From: Methanospirillum sp. | GTDB taxonomy: Archaea > Halobacteriota > Methanomicrobia > Methanomicrobiales > Methanospirillaceae | DNA length: 7,150 nt | Assembly: GCA_028679485.1 (NCBI GenBank) | Contig: JAJRBL010000312.1 | Location: 1 to 7,150, forward strand | Reading direction: 5' to 3' | Shown: positions 6,958 through 7,150 of the stretch, piece by piece | Position numbering within the stretch: position 1 is the stretch's first letter | Layout of the letters: each line of letters begins with the position of its first letter | Position numbers and translations under genes: made by a program | Notes under the pieces: model-generated | Told to the model about the DNA's origin: nothing | Databases searched by the model: none | Seen by the model: only the letters and a program-made list of their open reading frames with translations

Positions 6958-6991
6958 TAATATTGGGTGGTTATACCTGACAGAAAACCGT

Positions 6992-7016
6992 CCATTTCCA
7001 GCTCCGGAAAATGGGA
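6992..7016. repeat. Imperfect inverted repeat in the 3' intergenic region
   Basis: CCATTTCC and GGAAAATGG flank a short loop (AGCTCC), giving a stem with one bulged base. It is about 90 bases after cheW and just before the second copy of the dispersed repeat. It could be a bidirectional terminator between convergent genes, or part of the repeat element; no T-tract follows it on the plus strand. Confidence 0.4.
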
Positions 7017-7029
7017 AGATAGGTAGTGG

Positions 7030-7079
7030 CCCAAATTATCGGATGTTTCCGTATGAAATTCAATAAATGATGATGAGAG
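7030..7079. repeat. ~50-bp dispersed direct repeat, copy 2
   Basis: Second copy of the element at 3282-3331, in the same orientation, 3748 bases away. The pair brackets the receptor-cheW operon exactly. An AGTGGC hexamer also precedes both copies, but in copy 1 about 14 extra bases separate it from the core, so the two copies may once have been longer matches. Confidence 0.8.
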
Positions 7080-7084
7080 GGATA

Positions 7085-7150
7085 CTAGTACGATCTTCCC
7101 CGGGGCATATCAGACTGTTTTCGTCCTTTTTTTGCGATTATCCTGAGACG
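7085..7150 (-). CDS. Possible C-terminal end of a minus-strand gene, partial
   Basis: On the minus strand a frame is open from the right edge and stops at TAG (7085-7087), giving 21 residues rich in Lys and Arg and ending PRGRSY. A basic C-terminal tail of this kind is plausible for a real protein, and convergent placement toward cheW would fit. I do not recognise the family, and a 21-codon open frame can easily occur by chance, so this is tentative. The plus strand is also open here but has no start. Confidence 0.22.
   Translation of the reverse strand, partial: RLRIIAKKGRKQSDMPRGRSY

Noticed and set aside
3282..7079. CRISPR-like array from the repeated ~50-bp element
   Set aside because: Only two copies, 3.7 kb apart with genes between; no regular spacers or cas genes.
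1..7150. tRNA, rRNA or intact insertion sequence
   Set aside because: I found no cloverleaf-like sequence, rRNA signature, transposase frame or long terminal inverted repeats on either strand by reading.

Overview
The window reads as a chromosomal piece of a methanogenic archaeon, most likely of the order Methanomicrobiales (Methanospirillum-like). This is inferred from gene content (a complex-I/group-4-hydrogenase-like operon without nickel ligands, a large soluble multi-PAS chemoreceptor with CheW, archaeal RND and GrpB homologues), from TATA-type promoter sequence, and from Shine-Dalgarno sites spaced for archaeal 16S rRNA. No marker gene fixes the species.

Layout. (1) 1-2239, plus strand: the 3' end of a membrane operon. 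The last residues of a hydrophobic, antiporter-like (NuoL/M/N, HyfF-type) subunit overlap the start of a fused NuoC-NuoD-like large subunit (131-1687), followed after 9 bases by a NuoB-like small subunit (1697-2239). Both keep the family fold signatures, but every cysteine that would bind the NiFe site (large subunit) and every cysteine that would bind the proximal 4Fe-4S cluster N2 (small subunit) is replaced. This is an energy-converting-hydrogenase-related (Ehr-type) peripheral arm that seems unable to do standard electron transfer, and it is the most striking content of the window. (2) 2240-3222, plus strand: two consecutive gene remnants, a GrpB-family gene lacking its 5' end and a key glycine, and the last ~100 codons of an RND/MMPL-type transporter. 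(3) 3223-3562: an AT-rich non-coding gap with the first copy of a ~50-bp repeat, TATA-like boxes and a perfect 7-7-7 dyad just before the next gene. (4) 3563-6906, plus strand: a two-gene chemotaxis operon, made of a cytoplasmic methyl-accepting protein with four PAS domains (three in an exact 115-residue repeat), a HAMP-like relay and a long signalling hairpin, followed by CheW. (5) 6907-7150: an intergenic stretch with hairpins, the second copy of the ~50-bp repeat, and possibly the C-terminal codons of a minus-strand gene running in from the right edge.

How the parts work together. The receptor and CheW would form a CheA-coupled array that senses an internal (redox or metabolic) signal through PAS domains and feeds the archaellum; CheA itself is not in the window. 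The Ehr-like arm probably docks on an antiporter-like membrane arm encoded upstream. No functional link between the two operons is visible; they are separated by decayed genes, and the chemotaxis pair is bracketed by direct copies of the same repeat 3.75 kb apart.
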